Shown here piece by piece: positions 49,599-58,122 of a stretch of DNA of 64,000 nt. The stretch is from Nocardia brasiliensis (lineage in GTDB: Bacteria > Actinomycetota > Actinomycetes > Mycobacteriales > Mycobacteriaceae), in the NCBI RefSeq assembly GCF_011801125.1, contig NZ_CP046171.1:7130001-7194000 (forward strand). Reading direction: 5' to 3'. Both the position numbers and the translations under genes were made by a program. The notes beneath the pieces are model-generated. The model searched no databases, was not told the DNA's origin, and saw nothing but the letters and a program-made list of their open reading frames with translations. The stretch's first letter is position 1. Every line of letters starts with the position of its first letter.

Positions 49599-49982
49599 TC
49601 AGTCGTTGTCGGGGACCAGGATGCCGAGCACCCAGTTCACCACCGAGACGATGACGCCGCCGATCACGGCGGCCCAGAACCCGTCGACCCGCAGCCCGTA
49701 GTCGGTGGTCTCGGTGATCTTCGCGGTCAGCCACAGCATGAGCGCGTTGATCACCAGCAGGAACAGTCCGAGCGTGACGATCACCAGCGGTAGCGACAGC
49801 AGCTTCACGACCGGCTTGACCAGCGCGTTCACCACCGTGAAGACCAGGGCGACGGCGACGAGCACGATCACCTTGCCGACGTTGCCGTTCTCGGCCGGGC
49901 TGATGATGTCGATCTTGTCGACCCAGGCGGCGGCCAGCCAGATCGCCACGGCGTTGATGATCAACCGAATCAGAAGCTGCAT
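49599..49982 (-). CDS. Phage holin family (DUF360-type) four-helix membrane protein
   Basis: 127 residues, four transmembrane segments with the family ending GFWAAVIGGVIVSVVNWVLG. N-terminus MQLLIRLIINAVAIWLAAAW is characteristic. Despite the name, chromosomal members are not phage lysis proteins, and their role is unknown. Convergent with menA (17 bp). Confidence 0.9.
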   Translation of the reverse strand: MQLLIRLIINAVAIWLAAAWVDKIDIISPAENGNVGKVIVLVAVALVFTVVNALVKPVVKLLSLPLVIVTLGLFLLVINALMLWLTAKITETTDYGLRVDGFWAAVIGGVIVSVVNWVLGILVPDND

Positions 49983-50124
49983 GCGCCCATGCTAGGCCTG
50001 AGGCGGGTGGGGTGGGTGGACATGTGTCGACCCAACACGCGAATCTCCGGCCGACCCGGGCGCGGCGAGCAGCCACGAAGTGGCCGGTGCGCGCCGCAAC
50101 ATCCGGGTGACACCCGTCCACTCG

Positions 50125-50700
50125 TCAGGCGGCGCGATCGAGCAGCGCGTGCACCTGCGAGCGCAGCTCGTCGATCGAGCCGGAGCCACCGAGCAGTCGC
50201 TCGGTCGTCTGATTCGGGGCGCGCAGGATACCGAGCAGCACGTGCCCGGACTCGATGGATTTGTCCTTGCGAGCCAACGCTTCCCGCAGCGAGAGTTCGA
50301 GGACCTTCTTCGCCTCCCTGGTGAACGGGATGTGCCCGGAATTCCGGCCGCGCCCGAACAGCCCGCGCCGTTCCTCGGGGACCGCGCGCTCGAGCGCGTC
50401 GGAGCCGAAGTTCGCCTCCAGCGACTCACGCACCGCGTCGAGATCGATGCCGATCGAGCGCAGCGCCTCGGCGTCGTCGGCACCAAGCGGCGCGTTCTTC
50501 CCGTTGTCAGCCAGCGCCCGCATGACGCCCGCGTGGGTCAGACCGGCCGCGGCGAGCACGCCGCGCAGGTCCGCTTCACCCTGTGCGAGCAGGCCGAGCA
50601 GCAGATGCTGCACCTCGATCGTGGGCGAGCGCAACTCGCGCGCGTCTTCCTGGGCGATGACGACGGCCGTCCGCGCCGCTCTGCTGAACCGCTCGAACAT
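50125..50700 (-). CDS. Clp N-terminal domain protein (stand-alone ClpN, no ATPase)
   Basis: 191 residues with two Clp_N repeats: FSRAARTAVVIAQEDARELR...IEVQHLLLGLL at the start, and FTREAKKVLELSLREALARK...IESGHVLLGIL at about 120-165. No Walker motifs, so it cannot unfold proteins itself; it may bind substrates for ClpC or act as an adaptor. Its ATG overlaps the TGA of the small HTH gene, so both come from one regulated transcript. Confidence 0.93.
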   Translation of the reverse strand: MFERFSRAARTAVVIAQEDARELRSPTIEVQHLLLGLLAQGEADLRGVLAAAGLTHAGVMRALADNGKNAPLGADDAEALRSIGIDLDAVRESLEANFGSDALERAVPEERRGLFGRGRNSGHIPFTREAKKVLELSLREALARKDKSIESGHVLLGILRAPNQTTERLLGGSGSIDELRSQVHALLDRAA

Positions 50701-50921
50701 CAGGGGTTCCTGCCTCTCCGATTGTGCTTCTGGTGGACTGCCTGCTTGCTGACCTCGAGCGCCTCGGCGATCGCCTGCCAGGACCAGCCCTGTTCGCGGG
50801 CGTTGGCCACCTGGATCGCCTCCAGCCGTTCGAGCAGCCGTCGCAGCGCGAGCACCGCGCGCAACCCGACCTTGGGGTCGGGGCTGCCCGCGGCCGCCGC
50901 CAGAGTGGTTGCCTCAGTCAT
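50700..50921 (-). CDS. Small HTH regulator, coupled to the ClpN-domain gene
   Basis: 73 residues from ATG 50921, no SD. After an N-terminal helix (LRAVLALRRLLERLEAIQVA) comes a clear HTH (46-65: WSWQAIAEALEVSKQAVHQK) and a basic tail HNRRGRNP. The 4-nt overlap with clpN indicates coupling. A pair of perfect palindromes covers its promoter and touches the start codon, so it is most likely an autorepressor controlling the ClpN-domain protein. Confidence 0.88.
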   Translation of the reverse strand: MTEATTLAAAAGSPDPKVGLRAVLALRRLLERLEAIQVANAREQGWSWQAIAEALEVSKQAVHQKHNRRGRNP

Positions 50922-50971
50922 GTCGTCAATTTTGATTGACAACCCTGCTGCTGTCAACAAAAATTGACGAC
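50922..50971 (-). promoter_or_regulatory. Double palindromic operator and leaderless promoter of the HTH-clpN operon
   Basis: GTCGTCAATTTTGATTGACA (50922-50941) and TGTCAACAAAAATTGACGAC (50952-50971) form an inverted repeat matching at 18 of 20 positions. Each contains its own palindrome (GTCAAT-N4-ATTGAC; GTCAA-N6-TTGAC). On the minus strand TTGACA (50957-50952) is 17 bp from CAAAAT, which ends about 7 nt before the ATG. A dimer bound here would cover the promoter fully. Confidence 0.75.
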
Positions 50972-51008
50972 AGTTCGCCGACCGCGAAACCCGCGACAGC
51001 CACGACAA

Positions 51009-51050
51009 AGGCCACCCGCGCGCGGCATCAGGTCCGCGTACAGGTGGCCT
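51009..51050 (-). terminator. Hairpin downstream of the cds1-like gene
   Basis: AGGCCACC/GGTGGCCT, 8-bp stem with a long loop, 16 bp past the stop, followed by TTTG on the minus strand. Confidence 0.4.
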
Positions 51051-51065
51051 CGTAGCGTCGAGCGT

Positions 51066-52151
51066 TCAGCCGGTCCAGGTGCCGGTGGCGATGAACTTCT
51101 CCAGAATCGCGGTCGGCTCGGCCAGGCTCAGACCCTGCGATTCGACCCACGCGTCATCGAAATACGTTCCGGCATAACGATCTCCGCCGTCGCACAGCAG
51201 GGTGACCACGCTGCCGCCGCGCCCCGCGGCCAGCATCTCGGCGATGATCGCGAACACGCCCCACAGGTTGGTGCCGGTCGAACCGCCGACGCGGCGACCG
51301 AGCACCCGACTGGCGTAGCGGGCGGCCGCGATCGAGCCCGCGTCGGGCACCTCGATCATCCGATCCACCACCTGGCCGACGAACGAGGGCTCCACCCGCG
51401 GGCGACCGATTCCCTCGATGCGCGAAGGCATTCCGGTCTGATAGCCCGCGTCGCCGGTCTCGTAACCACCGTAGAACGCCGAGTTCTCCGGATCGACGAC
51501 CGCCAATTTCGTTGCGTGCCTGCGGTATCGGATATAGCGCCCGATGGTGGCGCTGGTACCGCCGGTGCCCGCGCCGACCACCACCCAGTTCGGCACCGGA
51601 TGTGACTCCAAAGCCATTTGCTGGAAGATGGATTCGGCGATGTTGTTGTTGCCGCGCCAGTCGGTGGCACGCTCGGCATGGGTGAACTGATCCATGAAAT
51701 GGCCACCGCATTCGGCGGCCAGCCGGGCCGCCTCGGTGTACATATCGGGCGGGCGCTGCACGAAATGGCAACGGCCGCCTTGCGCTTCGATCAGCGCGAT
51801 CTTCTGCGGCGACGTGCTCGCCGGCATCACCGCCACGAAATCGAGACCGAGCAGCTTCGCGAAATACGCCTCGCTCACCGCCGTCGAACCCGACGACGCC
51901 TCCACCACCGTGGTGCCCTCGTGCACCCAGCCGTTGCAGATCGCGTACAGGAACAGCGAACGCGCCAGCCGATGCTTGAGACTGCCGGTGATATGCGTGG
52001 ATTCGTCTTTCAGATACAGCTGCACGTTCCACTCGGCGGGCAGCGGGTAGCGCAGCAGGTGGGTGTCCGCACTGCGCTGCGCGTCGGCGTCGATCAGCCG
52101 GACCGCGTTGTCCACCCAGTCGCGCGGCGTGCTGCGGTCACAGGCCTTCAC
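51066..52151 (-). CDS. cds1: PLP-dependent L-cysteine desulfhydrase (Cds1-like, cysteine synthase fold)
   Basis: 361 residues. PLP Lys59 in [14 protein letters not shown], Asn/Ser phosphate contacts in [16 protein letters not shown], and the Gly-rich loop [23 protein letters not shown] near the end also contacts PLP. The closest described relative is M. tuberculosis Cds1 (Rv3684), which makes H2S, pyruvate and ammonia from cysteine. Cysteine synthase activity cannot be excluded. GTG start overlaps the DUF4229 stop by 4 nt. Confidence 0.88.
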   Translation of the reverse strand: MKACDRSTPRDWVDNAVRLIDADAQRSADTHLLRYPLPAEWNVQLYLKDESTHITGSLKHRLARSLFLYAICNGWVHEGTTVVEASSGSTAVSEAYFAKLLGLDFVAVMPASTSPQKIALIEAQGGRCHFVQRPPDMYTEAARLAAECGGHFMDQFTHAERATDWRGNNNIAESIFQQMALESHPVPNWVVVGAGTGGTSATIGRYIRYRRHATKLAVVDPENSAFYGGYETGDAGYQTGMPSRIEGIGRPRVEPSFVGQVVDRMIEVPDAGSIAAARYASRVLGRRVGGSTGTNLWGVFAIIAEMLAAGRGGSVVTLLCDGGDRYAGTYFDDAWVESQGLSLAEPTAILEKFIATGTWTG

Positions 52152-52513
52152 GAGGCGGCTCCGGGGCCATCCTCGGGCGCTTCACCACGCAACCGGGCCC
52201 GCAGCTGGGCCTTGTCGTGGCGGCGACGCTCGTCCACCACCGCGATGTCCTCGTTGACCCGCACCCGCAGCCGCTTGAACAGCATCAGCGACAGCGGCAT
52301 CGCGATGATCAGCGCGAACAGGGCGGCGACCACCAGCGGGATGTCTACCGACACCAGCCGGGCCACCAGCACGATCAGCACCGTGATCACCACGACCAGA
52401 GCCAGCCGCGCGAGCGTGTACAGGCCGAGGTTGCGGGCGAGCCGACGACCCGCGCCAGCGGTTTGCTGTCCTGGAACACCATCCGGTGGAGTTGCGTCAC
52501 TCACGTCGATCAC
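52148..52513 (-). CDS. DUF4229 domain membrane protein
   Basis: 121 residues. Two adjacent transmembrane helices (about 33-52 and 57-78) after a short Pro/Gly leader, then a charged C-terminal helix ([16 protein letters not shown]). Small actinobacterial family, unknown role. It is the first gene of the unit with cds1 (4-nt overlap). Divergent from bldC. Confidence 0.88.
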   Translation of the reverse strand: MIDVSDATPPDGVPGQQTAGAGRRLARNLGLYTLARLALVVVITVLIVLVARLVSVDIPLVVAALFALIIAMPLSLMLFKRLRVRVNEDIAVVDERRRHDKAQLRARLRGEAPEDGPGAAS

Positions 52514-52687
52514 CCTATGCGAAGCTGTTGCCCGCCCTCGGGCCGCGCCGGTCGCCGAGGTCGAGAGCGTATCCGTTTTGTCTATTACTTCCCCTTTACC
52601 AACAGTAGGTGGTTCGAGTACCTAGGGGTTTCAGTGCAACGATGTCGCCATCTGATGAGGGAACTGTCGAGAACGGAGAGGTTTGCT

Positions 52688-52897
52688 ATGAGTGCGATCA
52701 CCGTCGGCGGCCAGGACACCCTGCTGACGCCAGGGCAGGTTGCTGCCATGTTCCACGTCGATCCGAAGACAGTCACGCGCTGGGCGCATGCCGGTCGCCT
52801 CGGGTCGTTGCGCACACCGGGCGGGCATCGCCGGTTCCGCGAATCAGAAGTGATGCAGCTGCTCAAGTCGCTCACCACCGAGGCGACCTCGCGCTGA
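52688..52897 (+). CDS. bldC: Developmental regulator BldC (MerR-type HTH)
   Basis: 69 residues, ATG with GGAGAGG upstream. A single winged HTH: LLTPGQVAAMFHVDPKTVTR followed by the wing RWAHAGRLGSLRTPGGHRRF. BldC binds tandem direct repeats cooperatively and controls development in Streptomyces. Length and sequence are near-identical across actinomycetes. The long 174-bp upstream region suggests complex control. Confidence 0.96.
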   Translation: MSAITVGGQDTLLTPGQVAAMFHVDPKTVTRWAHAGRLGSLRTPGGHRRFRESEVMQLLKSLTTEATSR

Positions 52898-52905
52898 CTC
52901 GGGCC

Positions 52906-52934
52906 GCGCGGGCCCATCGTGCCGGGGCCCGCGC
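52906..52934 (+). terminator. Terminator of bldC
   Basis: GCGCGGGCCC/GGGCCCGCGC, 10-bp perfect stem with 9-nt loop, 9 bp after the stop; no U tract. Confidence 0.55.
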
Positions 52935-53015
52935 CCACCCGTGGTATGTGATTTCACGTCTGCGGTGTGCGGGAGCTACGCGCGGGACTACCCTCGTAAA
53001 GAGGAGGTGAGCGAC

Positions 53016-53225
53016 GTGACGTACCTGTTGGCACTCATCGCGGTCGTGGCAGTCGCGGTGTTGTGCTGGAAAGCGTTCGGCCCGGACAGAACCGCCGGGT
53101 CGCCGCCCAGCGCTCCCGCGCGTTCACCGCGCAAGCGCGTCATCGGCCCGGACGACGATCCGGAATTCCTCTGGCGGCTCTCCCGCCAGCATCGCGACGG
53201 CGATTCCAGCGGCAACGAACGCTGA
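53016..53225 (+). CDS. Small membrane-anchored hypothetical protein (69 aa)
   Basis: 69 residues from GTG 53016, with GAGGAGG about 9 nt upstream. One N-terminal transmembrane helix (YLLALIAVVAVAVLCWKAF) and a basic/acidic cytoplasmic tail ending in PDDDPEFLWRLSRQHRDGD. Found after bldC. The tail pattern resembles short actinobacterial proteins of unknown function. Likely real from SD and codon use. Confidence 0.65.
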   Translation: MTYLLALIAVVAVAVLCWKAFGPDRTAGSPPSAPARSPRKRVIGPDDDPEFLWRLSRQHRDGDSSGNER

Positions 53226-53260
53226 GCGTTCGCGCCGAACCGCCCGCCCGCGCCCCCGAT

Positions 53261-53500
53261 TCACCCGTCGACGACGTCGAGCCCCGGCAGGCCCTCGCTG
53301 GCCCGGAGCTGGTTCGCAAGCATCGTCAGATAGTGCTGCGCCTCTACCGACAGCCCGGCCGCGGTCCGGGCCAGCCTGCGCAGGGCAGTGTCGTTCAATC
53401 GGTTGACCAGACTCCCGTCCGCATCAACAACCGCCGCCGGGAGATAAGTGAAGAATTCGGATTCCAAGAGTCCGTCCCATCGAGCCGTTGAGCGCCGGTT
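53261..53500 (-). pseudogene. Remnant of a regulator: C-terminal part only (XRE-like)
   Basis: The readable part (WDGLLESEFFTYLPAAVV, then LNDTALRRLARTAAGLSVEA and LANQLRASEGLPGLD) resembles the C-terminus of actinobacterial XRE regulators that begin with a helix-turn-helix. Upstream, in all three minus frames to about 53700, I find no HTH domain. The gene therefore seems 5'-truncated. Identification is by pattern only and moderately uncertain. Confidence 0.4.
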
Positions 53501-54348
53501 CGGCGCGTCGCATGTAGTAAAGACACGTCTCCTCCCCGAACGGCACGCAACTCGGAACGTGATGTACGCCACGTTCTTTCGGACCTGGGTCGCGAGCGGG
53601 ACACCGCAGGGGTACGTCCGACCCATGGGTGATCGACGCCGTTCTACGGCGTGCTGATGATGCTCGCCGCCATGCTCAGCGGCCTGTGGGTGGCCGATTT
53701 GCCCTGGTCAGCCCGGCGGATACTCGCATATCTCGCACTGTTCGTCCTCGCGCCGACCGGTTCCTGATGACCTTCCTGATCAATCCTTTGGTAAAGGACG
53801 GTGGTGCGTGCCACGACGGTATGCCGAGCGCGCCGTCGGCGAGAAGCGCATGATCGACGCCCTGCGAGTGCCGTCACGGTCCGTGCCACCGGCCGGATGC
53901 GCCGCCGAAGTCAGCTCGTTTCCGTCGCTCGCGCGGGCCCGATCGATGGCTTGACAGCGGTTGCCAGAAGTACGCTCGCCCTGCTCAGCGCGAGCCGGAT
54001 CGCCCGAATACTCGGCCGGTTCGACGGCCGAAACAAGGTCGAACACTACGCTCTTCGCCCTCCGCCGAGCCCCGCCGAGCACTCCGGGACAGTTCGGAAA
54101 GTTTCCAGACCGTAGTAACCGGCGTGGTTGTTCCGGGGCCCGATCGTCACAGCTAGCGCTTGTCCGCTGACTCGCCGCGCCGAAACACCCACGGGTGCGC
54201 ACAGCAGTACTTGAACCACCACCGGATCGATCGCGTAACGTTGCTCAGCCGACGCAGCGCAGCCCAGCGCAATCCGCTGCGAGCCAACTCATTCCATGTA
54301 TTCGCTGAGTAGGGAACTGCGGAAGGCGACCCATCAGACGCTATGTCA
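53501..54348. other. Non-coding or decayed stretch
   Basis: No credible gene. A 38-residue hydrophobic ORF at 53651-53767 (+, GTG start; WVADLPWSARRILAYLALFV) could be a membrane protein fragment but has no SD. The remaining frames lack actinobacterial codon bias. Likely debris from gene loss. Confidence 0.4.
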
Positions 54349-54860
54349 CAGGGCCGCAGTCGGTTTCGCGTCGAACCGTGACCACCTCGCCAGCGCAGGC
54401 CAGCTGACATGAAGACCACTCACTCCATGTCGGCCCGCAGATGCACCGGCAGGCGCAGGCTCGGGGCGGGAACCCGGCGAAACCGGAGATCACGCCATGC
54501 GTCGAGGTGGTACGGAGTTTCGCGGCGAATCGTAATCACGTCGCAGGCGTCGGCCCGCCGGCGCGATGGGTATACGCCCCACAGGACGACCAACCAAGTC
54601 CGCGCGGCAGGACCTCTGGTGGCGGCCTACCGAGATCCGAATCGCACACGCGGTATCCGGCAGGGCCGCAGGGAATTTCACGGCGAATCGCATTCAAATC
54701 GCTGACCACAGGGGCCTAGGTCCACGGAACGGGACGAACAAGGCCCCCGCGGGCGCAGAGCGCAGGAGGCAACCCGCCGATACCCGGAGGACCCCACGCC
54801 ATGTCACAGAGCCGCACTGAGTTTCGCGGCCAACTCATAGTCGCGCTGCCAGTCCGGGCT
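54349..54860. repeat. Four diverged ~150-bp tandem copies including the end of an oxidoreductase gene
   Basis: Related blocks occur around 54349, 54495, 54650 and 54800. Each has a core like CGCGAAAC followed about 20 bp later (minus strand) by a CTGTGACAT-type or related segment and a GCGTG/GCGTC edge. The fourth copy is the 3' end of the intact LLM gene, where it encodes AAKLSAAL and the stop. The other three do not code. They look like repeated partial duplication of the gene end, then drift. Confidence 0.5.
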
Positions 54861-55607
54861 GGTCAGGGCGAGGATCACTCGCTCGACACCGGCGGCCGCG
54901 TGGGCGGCTAGGTGTTCCGCGGCGGCGGTGAGATCGGTGGGCAGATCCGGGGCCACGACGGTGACCGACGGCGCGGGCCTGTTGAATCCTGCTGCGAGAG
55001 CGGATAATTCCGAGATCTCAGCAGGGAGATCAGCGAGGTTCGGCCGGAGGGTGATCCAGCCGTCGGCGAACTCCGCCGCCCGGCGACGAGCGCGAGAACC
55101 GTTGCCCGCCACTAGGATCGGTGGGACAGTCGCGCCCAGCGACAATCTCGCCTCGACACCGTTGACCTCCGCAGGCGCGCCGGCGATCAGGTCGGGCAAC
55201 ACCCGCAGCGCCGCATCGGTGCGTCGCCCACGATCCGCGAAATCGAAACCCGCCGCCCGCCAACCGATATCACCGTGCGCCGGATTTCCCGTCCCCACCC
55301 CCAGCAGCAACCGATCCCCCGAAACATACTGCAAACTACTGATCTGCTTCGCCGCCCAGGCCGTCGACCGCAACGCGAGCAGCATCACGTTGTAGCCCAC
55401 CGTGATCCGCTCCGTCACCGCCGCCGCGGTCGCCAGCACCACCGCGCTGTCCAACATCGGCGCACTGGCGATCAAATGATCCGTAGACCAAACAGATTCG
55501 AGCCCGAGCTGCTCCGCCGCCCGAGCACTAGCCCGCACATCCCCCAAAATCGGCCGCGCCGGATCCGCCGTAGAAGTCGGCAGAATGACACCAATCCCGA
55601 GACCCAC
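54804..55607 (-). CDS. LLM-class flavin-dependent oxidoreductase
   Basis: 267 residues from GTG 55607. TIM-barrel luciferase-like monooxygenase: GLGIGVILPTSTADPARPIL, LGLESVWSTDHLIASAPMLD, LLLGVGTGNPAHGDIGWRAA and ILVAGNGSRARRRAAEFADG. These proteins bind FMN or F420. The frame stays open upstream, but that part is an artefact of a G-rich tract. The intact gene stands in the middle of decayed sequence; its 3' end recurs downstream as diverged copies. Confidence 0.88.
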   Translation of the reverse strand: MGLGIGVILPTSTADPARPILGDVRASARAAEQLGLESVWSTDHLIASAPMLDSAVVLATAAAVTERITVGYNVMLLALRSTAWAAKQISSLQYVSGDRLLLGVGTGNPAHGDIGWRAAGFDFADRGRRTDAALRVLPDLIAGAPAEVNGVEARLSLGATVPPILVAGNGSRARRRAAEFADGWITLRPNLADLPAEISELSALAAGFNRPAPSVTVVAPDLPTDLTAAAEHLAAHAAAGVERVILALTSPDWQRDYELAAKLSAAL

Positions 55608-55661
55608 AAAAACACCCCATCCACTACCGAACGCTCCAAGACGCGCTATTTCCGCTGATGA

Positions 55662-55740
55662 ACCCAACCCTAAGCCGCACCCCCACCCCACCCCCATGCC
55701 CAAACCCCTCACCCCCATATCCCAAACACTCACCCCAACC
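55662..55740 (-). other. G-rich tract with many G runs upstream of the LLM gene
   Basis: The plus strand is almost free of G over ~80 bases; the minus strand has at least eight runs of 3-5 G (GGGGG, GGGG, GGG) separated by 1-7 bases. The spacing allows a G-quadruplex about 55-130 bp before the LLM start. Confidence 0.6.
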
Positions 55741-55793
55741 AGGCGCGCCCCGAACAAGTCCATACGCGAATCCGGCCTCGATACGCTGGACCG

Positions 55794-56330
55794 ATGGTGG
55801 TTCGTGAGCCGCGACGGGCATGGCAGATCACGTGCTCGGAATTGGCAGCGGGACTGCCCCGGCGATGGGCACATACCCAGGGCGTGGCGAATGCCGCAGC
55901 CCTGCTCGCCGACAGGGTCGACTGCGACCGCGACCCGCTGGTCGCATCCGCGTTCTCCACCATGTGGGTTACGCACCGCGCCTTGCGATTACGGGCTTCC
56001 ATCCGTTGCGCGGTGCTCGATTCCTTCGCGACGAACATCAGGCCGACGAAAGGTGGTGCGCGTGGTCCCCAATCACACCTGCGCGCTCCTCGAGGCTGAG
56101 GTACGAGGGCTGGATGCGCGGTTGGGGTCCGAGTCCCCATCCTTGACGACGAACGTCTGACGGATGCTCTGACCTACTGCGACATGACCACAACGCCGAA
56201 CGGCTCACCAACGACACCCGCCGAGCGGATTGGCGAGATCGTGGGGCGCTACGAGACCGATTCTGTTGTGGGACAATTCATCCGGCGCGCTGAGCCGCGG
56301 ATTCTCGAGGCAACCGGTCGAATTGAAAGG
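55794..56330 (+). pseudogene. HD-domain phosphohydrolase-like gene with at least three frameshifts
   Basis: The family sequence is spread over three frames: AWQITCSELAAGLPRRWAHT (to ~55955), then VLHHVGYAPRLAITGFHPL (from ~55955), then VVPNHTCALLEAEVRGLDAR (from ~56055), and finally LTDALTYCDMTTTPNGSPTT and RRAEPRILEATGRIE (from ~56125). The metal-binding HD reads HH and a second conserved His is Asn, so catalytic residues have also decayed. A dead gene rather than sequencing error. Confidence 0.75.
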
Positions 56331-56331
56331 C

Positions 56332-56725
56332 CTAGTATCGACTCAACCGAGACAGAGGGTAGTTACCAGAGAGATAGTCGCCGATCTGCTGACGCCTGCT
56401 CGGGTGAATGTCGTACTGGTCCAGGCCTTCCGGGGCCACGAAGGTCACGCCGTCTGCCTCGTCGTTGATCGTCGGCTCTCCCGCGACCGGCCGACCGATG
56501 CACGTGTTCTCGTACTGCTGGCGAATCTCGCCACCGGTGTAGGCGACAAGGTGATTCGGGTTGCTGTAACGCCGAGGAACCCAGTGATCTCCGCAGTAAT
56601 CCCGGTCTCCTCCCGGCATTCCCGAATGGCGCACTCGGCGGCGGTCTCACCGAAGTCCATCGCGCCGCCCGGCGTGGCGATTCGGCATCCGGTTGCCCTG
56701 GTAGGTCCGGAGGTACGTGCGCCAC
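56332..56725 (-). pseudogene. Nudix hydrolase gene with a frameshift
   Basis: The Nudix box is intact in one frame (GGAMDFGETAAECAIRECREETGI), followed by TAEITGFLGV. Near 56568 the sequence continues in another frame (YSNPNHLVAYTGGEIRQQYE, GEPTINDEADGVTFVAPEGL, IHPSRRQQIGDYL). One missing T in GTTTAC would restore it. The N-terminal strand before the box is not recognisable, so truncation is also likely. Facing the HD pseudogene. Confidence 0.7.
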
Positions 56726-56813
56726 CGACGTATGGCCGGTTCTGTGGCACCGTACCGCCTCTCGTAAGACCTCCCGGACGCGGCTGGCCGTGCACCATTA
56801 GACGATCTCTGGA

Positions 56814-58082
56814 TTACTCGATCTTGCGGAGCATGTCTCGTGGAAGAATTCCGTTAGAGAGACCCACCAAGAGCGCGTAAGGCTTCATTAACGGGTTGGA
56901 AAACCTGTATCGCGGAGTATTTCTTACGGTCTTAACGTCCAGAACCATCGGCTGGCCAGTGCTGAACCGCTTCAGATGGGAATTGAAGTCGGAATTTTTC
57001 CGTGGCACTCCCAGGATTCTCGACAGAGGAGCGCGCACATCCGTCGCGGTGAAATATCCCATGCGGTCCGGACCGGTCATAGCGCACGCTACAAGAGTCT
57101 TTTCGAATGTCGCGTCACTGCGAGCGGCAACGGTGGCGTGGTAGTACGCCTCCCTGATGCTGGGTTCGGCTTCGTCCTTCGCTACCATCAACGCGTCGAA
57201 GACGTCAGGAAACTCGATTTCCTCCCTGGATGCAGAGATCGCCTCGCGCCCAACGGCGCTAGCAAGCAGGTGGGTGAAGTACGGGAACCCTTGAGACAGG
57301 CTGGCGATGGCCGAAGCAGCTTCCTCGGTCACGGCAAGGTGTGACCCACTTCGCTCACCGTAAGCACTGAACCCCTCTTGGACAATCTCATTCAACTCGG
57401 CATGGGTCATTCGTGGCATCGGCACAGGAATGAGGCACCGGTCAATAGAAGCATGGCCCGCGATGAGGTCGGACACATTGTCGGCAACGCCGACGAGGAT
57501 AAGGGTGCAGGGAACGATATCGTCAGAAATCTGTTTGATCAGGTCGGCGAACTTCGCACCTTCACTGAAAACGTTCATGCGATCAAATTCGTCCACGATT
57601 ACCAGCAAGCGGACGCGATCCGCGATCAGGCTCAGGCAACGCCCTACGGTCTCAGGGGTAGGCGCGTCGAGCAGGATATCTTCCACGCGGTCGAGAAGCG
57701 CCTCATCCAAGGTCTCTCCCACTAGCTGCCGTGCGCCATCTTTAGAAGATTTTTCCAGTTCGAGCGTGAGTCGCCCGTGAAGCTTCTGCCACAGTGAGGA
57801 AAAGTCGTCGTCAGCACTGCACGCCAGACGAACACACACCGTCGCGTCCGGGGCTTGGCCATCGAAGGCATCGCGAACCATGTACGACAGCGAAGTCTTG
57901 CCGACCCCGCGTTCCCCGAAGATGATGGCATGCTGGCCCGGCGCGCCGGTTACGCCGAGCAGGCGCACCAACTGACTGCGACGGCCGCGAAACAGGCGCT
58001 GATCATCAGTGGGTGCGCCCGGCTTGAAGATGTTGGCCAAAGTCGCGACCTTGGCTGTAAACACTTGGGTGTCTTCTGCCAC
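56814..58082 (-). CDS. AAA ATPase of unknown role (ORC1/Cdc6-like architecture)
   Basis: 422 residues from GTG 58082. P-loop GERGVGKTS (56-64), Walker B LLVIVDEFDRM (about 159-169), sensor-1 region LILVGVADN (about 196-204) and an Arg-containing RFSTGQPM segment. After the ATPase core, about residues 290-422 form a helical winged-helix-like domain. The opening RGRRSQLVRLLGVTGAPGQH resembles ORC1/Cdc6-type loaders and mobile-element ATPases. GC is lower than in neighbours, which points to acquisition. Promoter is leaderless with phased repeats upstream. Function not assigned. Confidence 0.85.
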   Translation of the reverse strand: MAEDTQVFTAKVATLANIFKPGAPTDDQRLFRGRRSQLVRLLGVTGAPGQHAIIFGERGVGKTSLSYMVRDAFDGQAPDATVCVRLACSADDDFSSLWQKLHGRLTLELEKSSKDGARQLVGETLDEALLDRVEDILLDAPTPETVGRCLSLIADRVRLLVIVDEFDRMNVFSEGAKFADLIKQISDDIVPCTLILVGVADNVSDLIAGHASIDRCLIPVPMPRMTHAELNEIVQEGFSAYGERSGSHLAVTEEAASAIASLSQGFPYFTHLLASAVGREAISASREEIEFPDVFDALMVAKDEAEPSIREAYYHATVAARSDATFEKTLVACAMTGPDRMGYFTATDVRAPLSRILGVPRKNSDFNSHLKRFSTGQPMVLDVKTVRNTPRYRFSNPLMKPYALLVGLSNGILPRDMLRKIE

Positions 58083-58089
58083 GGGCAAT

Positions 58090-58119
58090 AATTTATCAGA
58101 TCAGCGTTTAAAATATCAA
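58090..58119 (-). promoter_or_regulatory. Consensus promoter of the AAA ATPase
   Basis: TTGATA (58119-58114), 18-bp spacer, TAAATT (58095-58090), then 7 bp to GTG 58082. Close to the vegetative consensus and with no SD, so a leaderless mRNA is expected. Confidence 0.65.
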
Positions 58120-58122
58120 TAG

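Noticed and set aside
49599..49982. Phage holin as sign of a prophage
   Set aside because: The DUF360 family is a chromosomal membrane family; no phage genes around.
53651..53767. 38-residue hydrophobic ORF as a real small protein
   Set aside because: No SD, no conserved pattern, in a decayed region; kept only as a remark.
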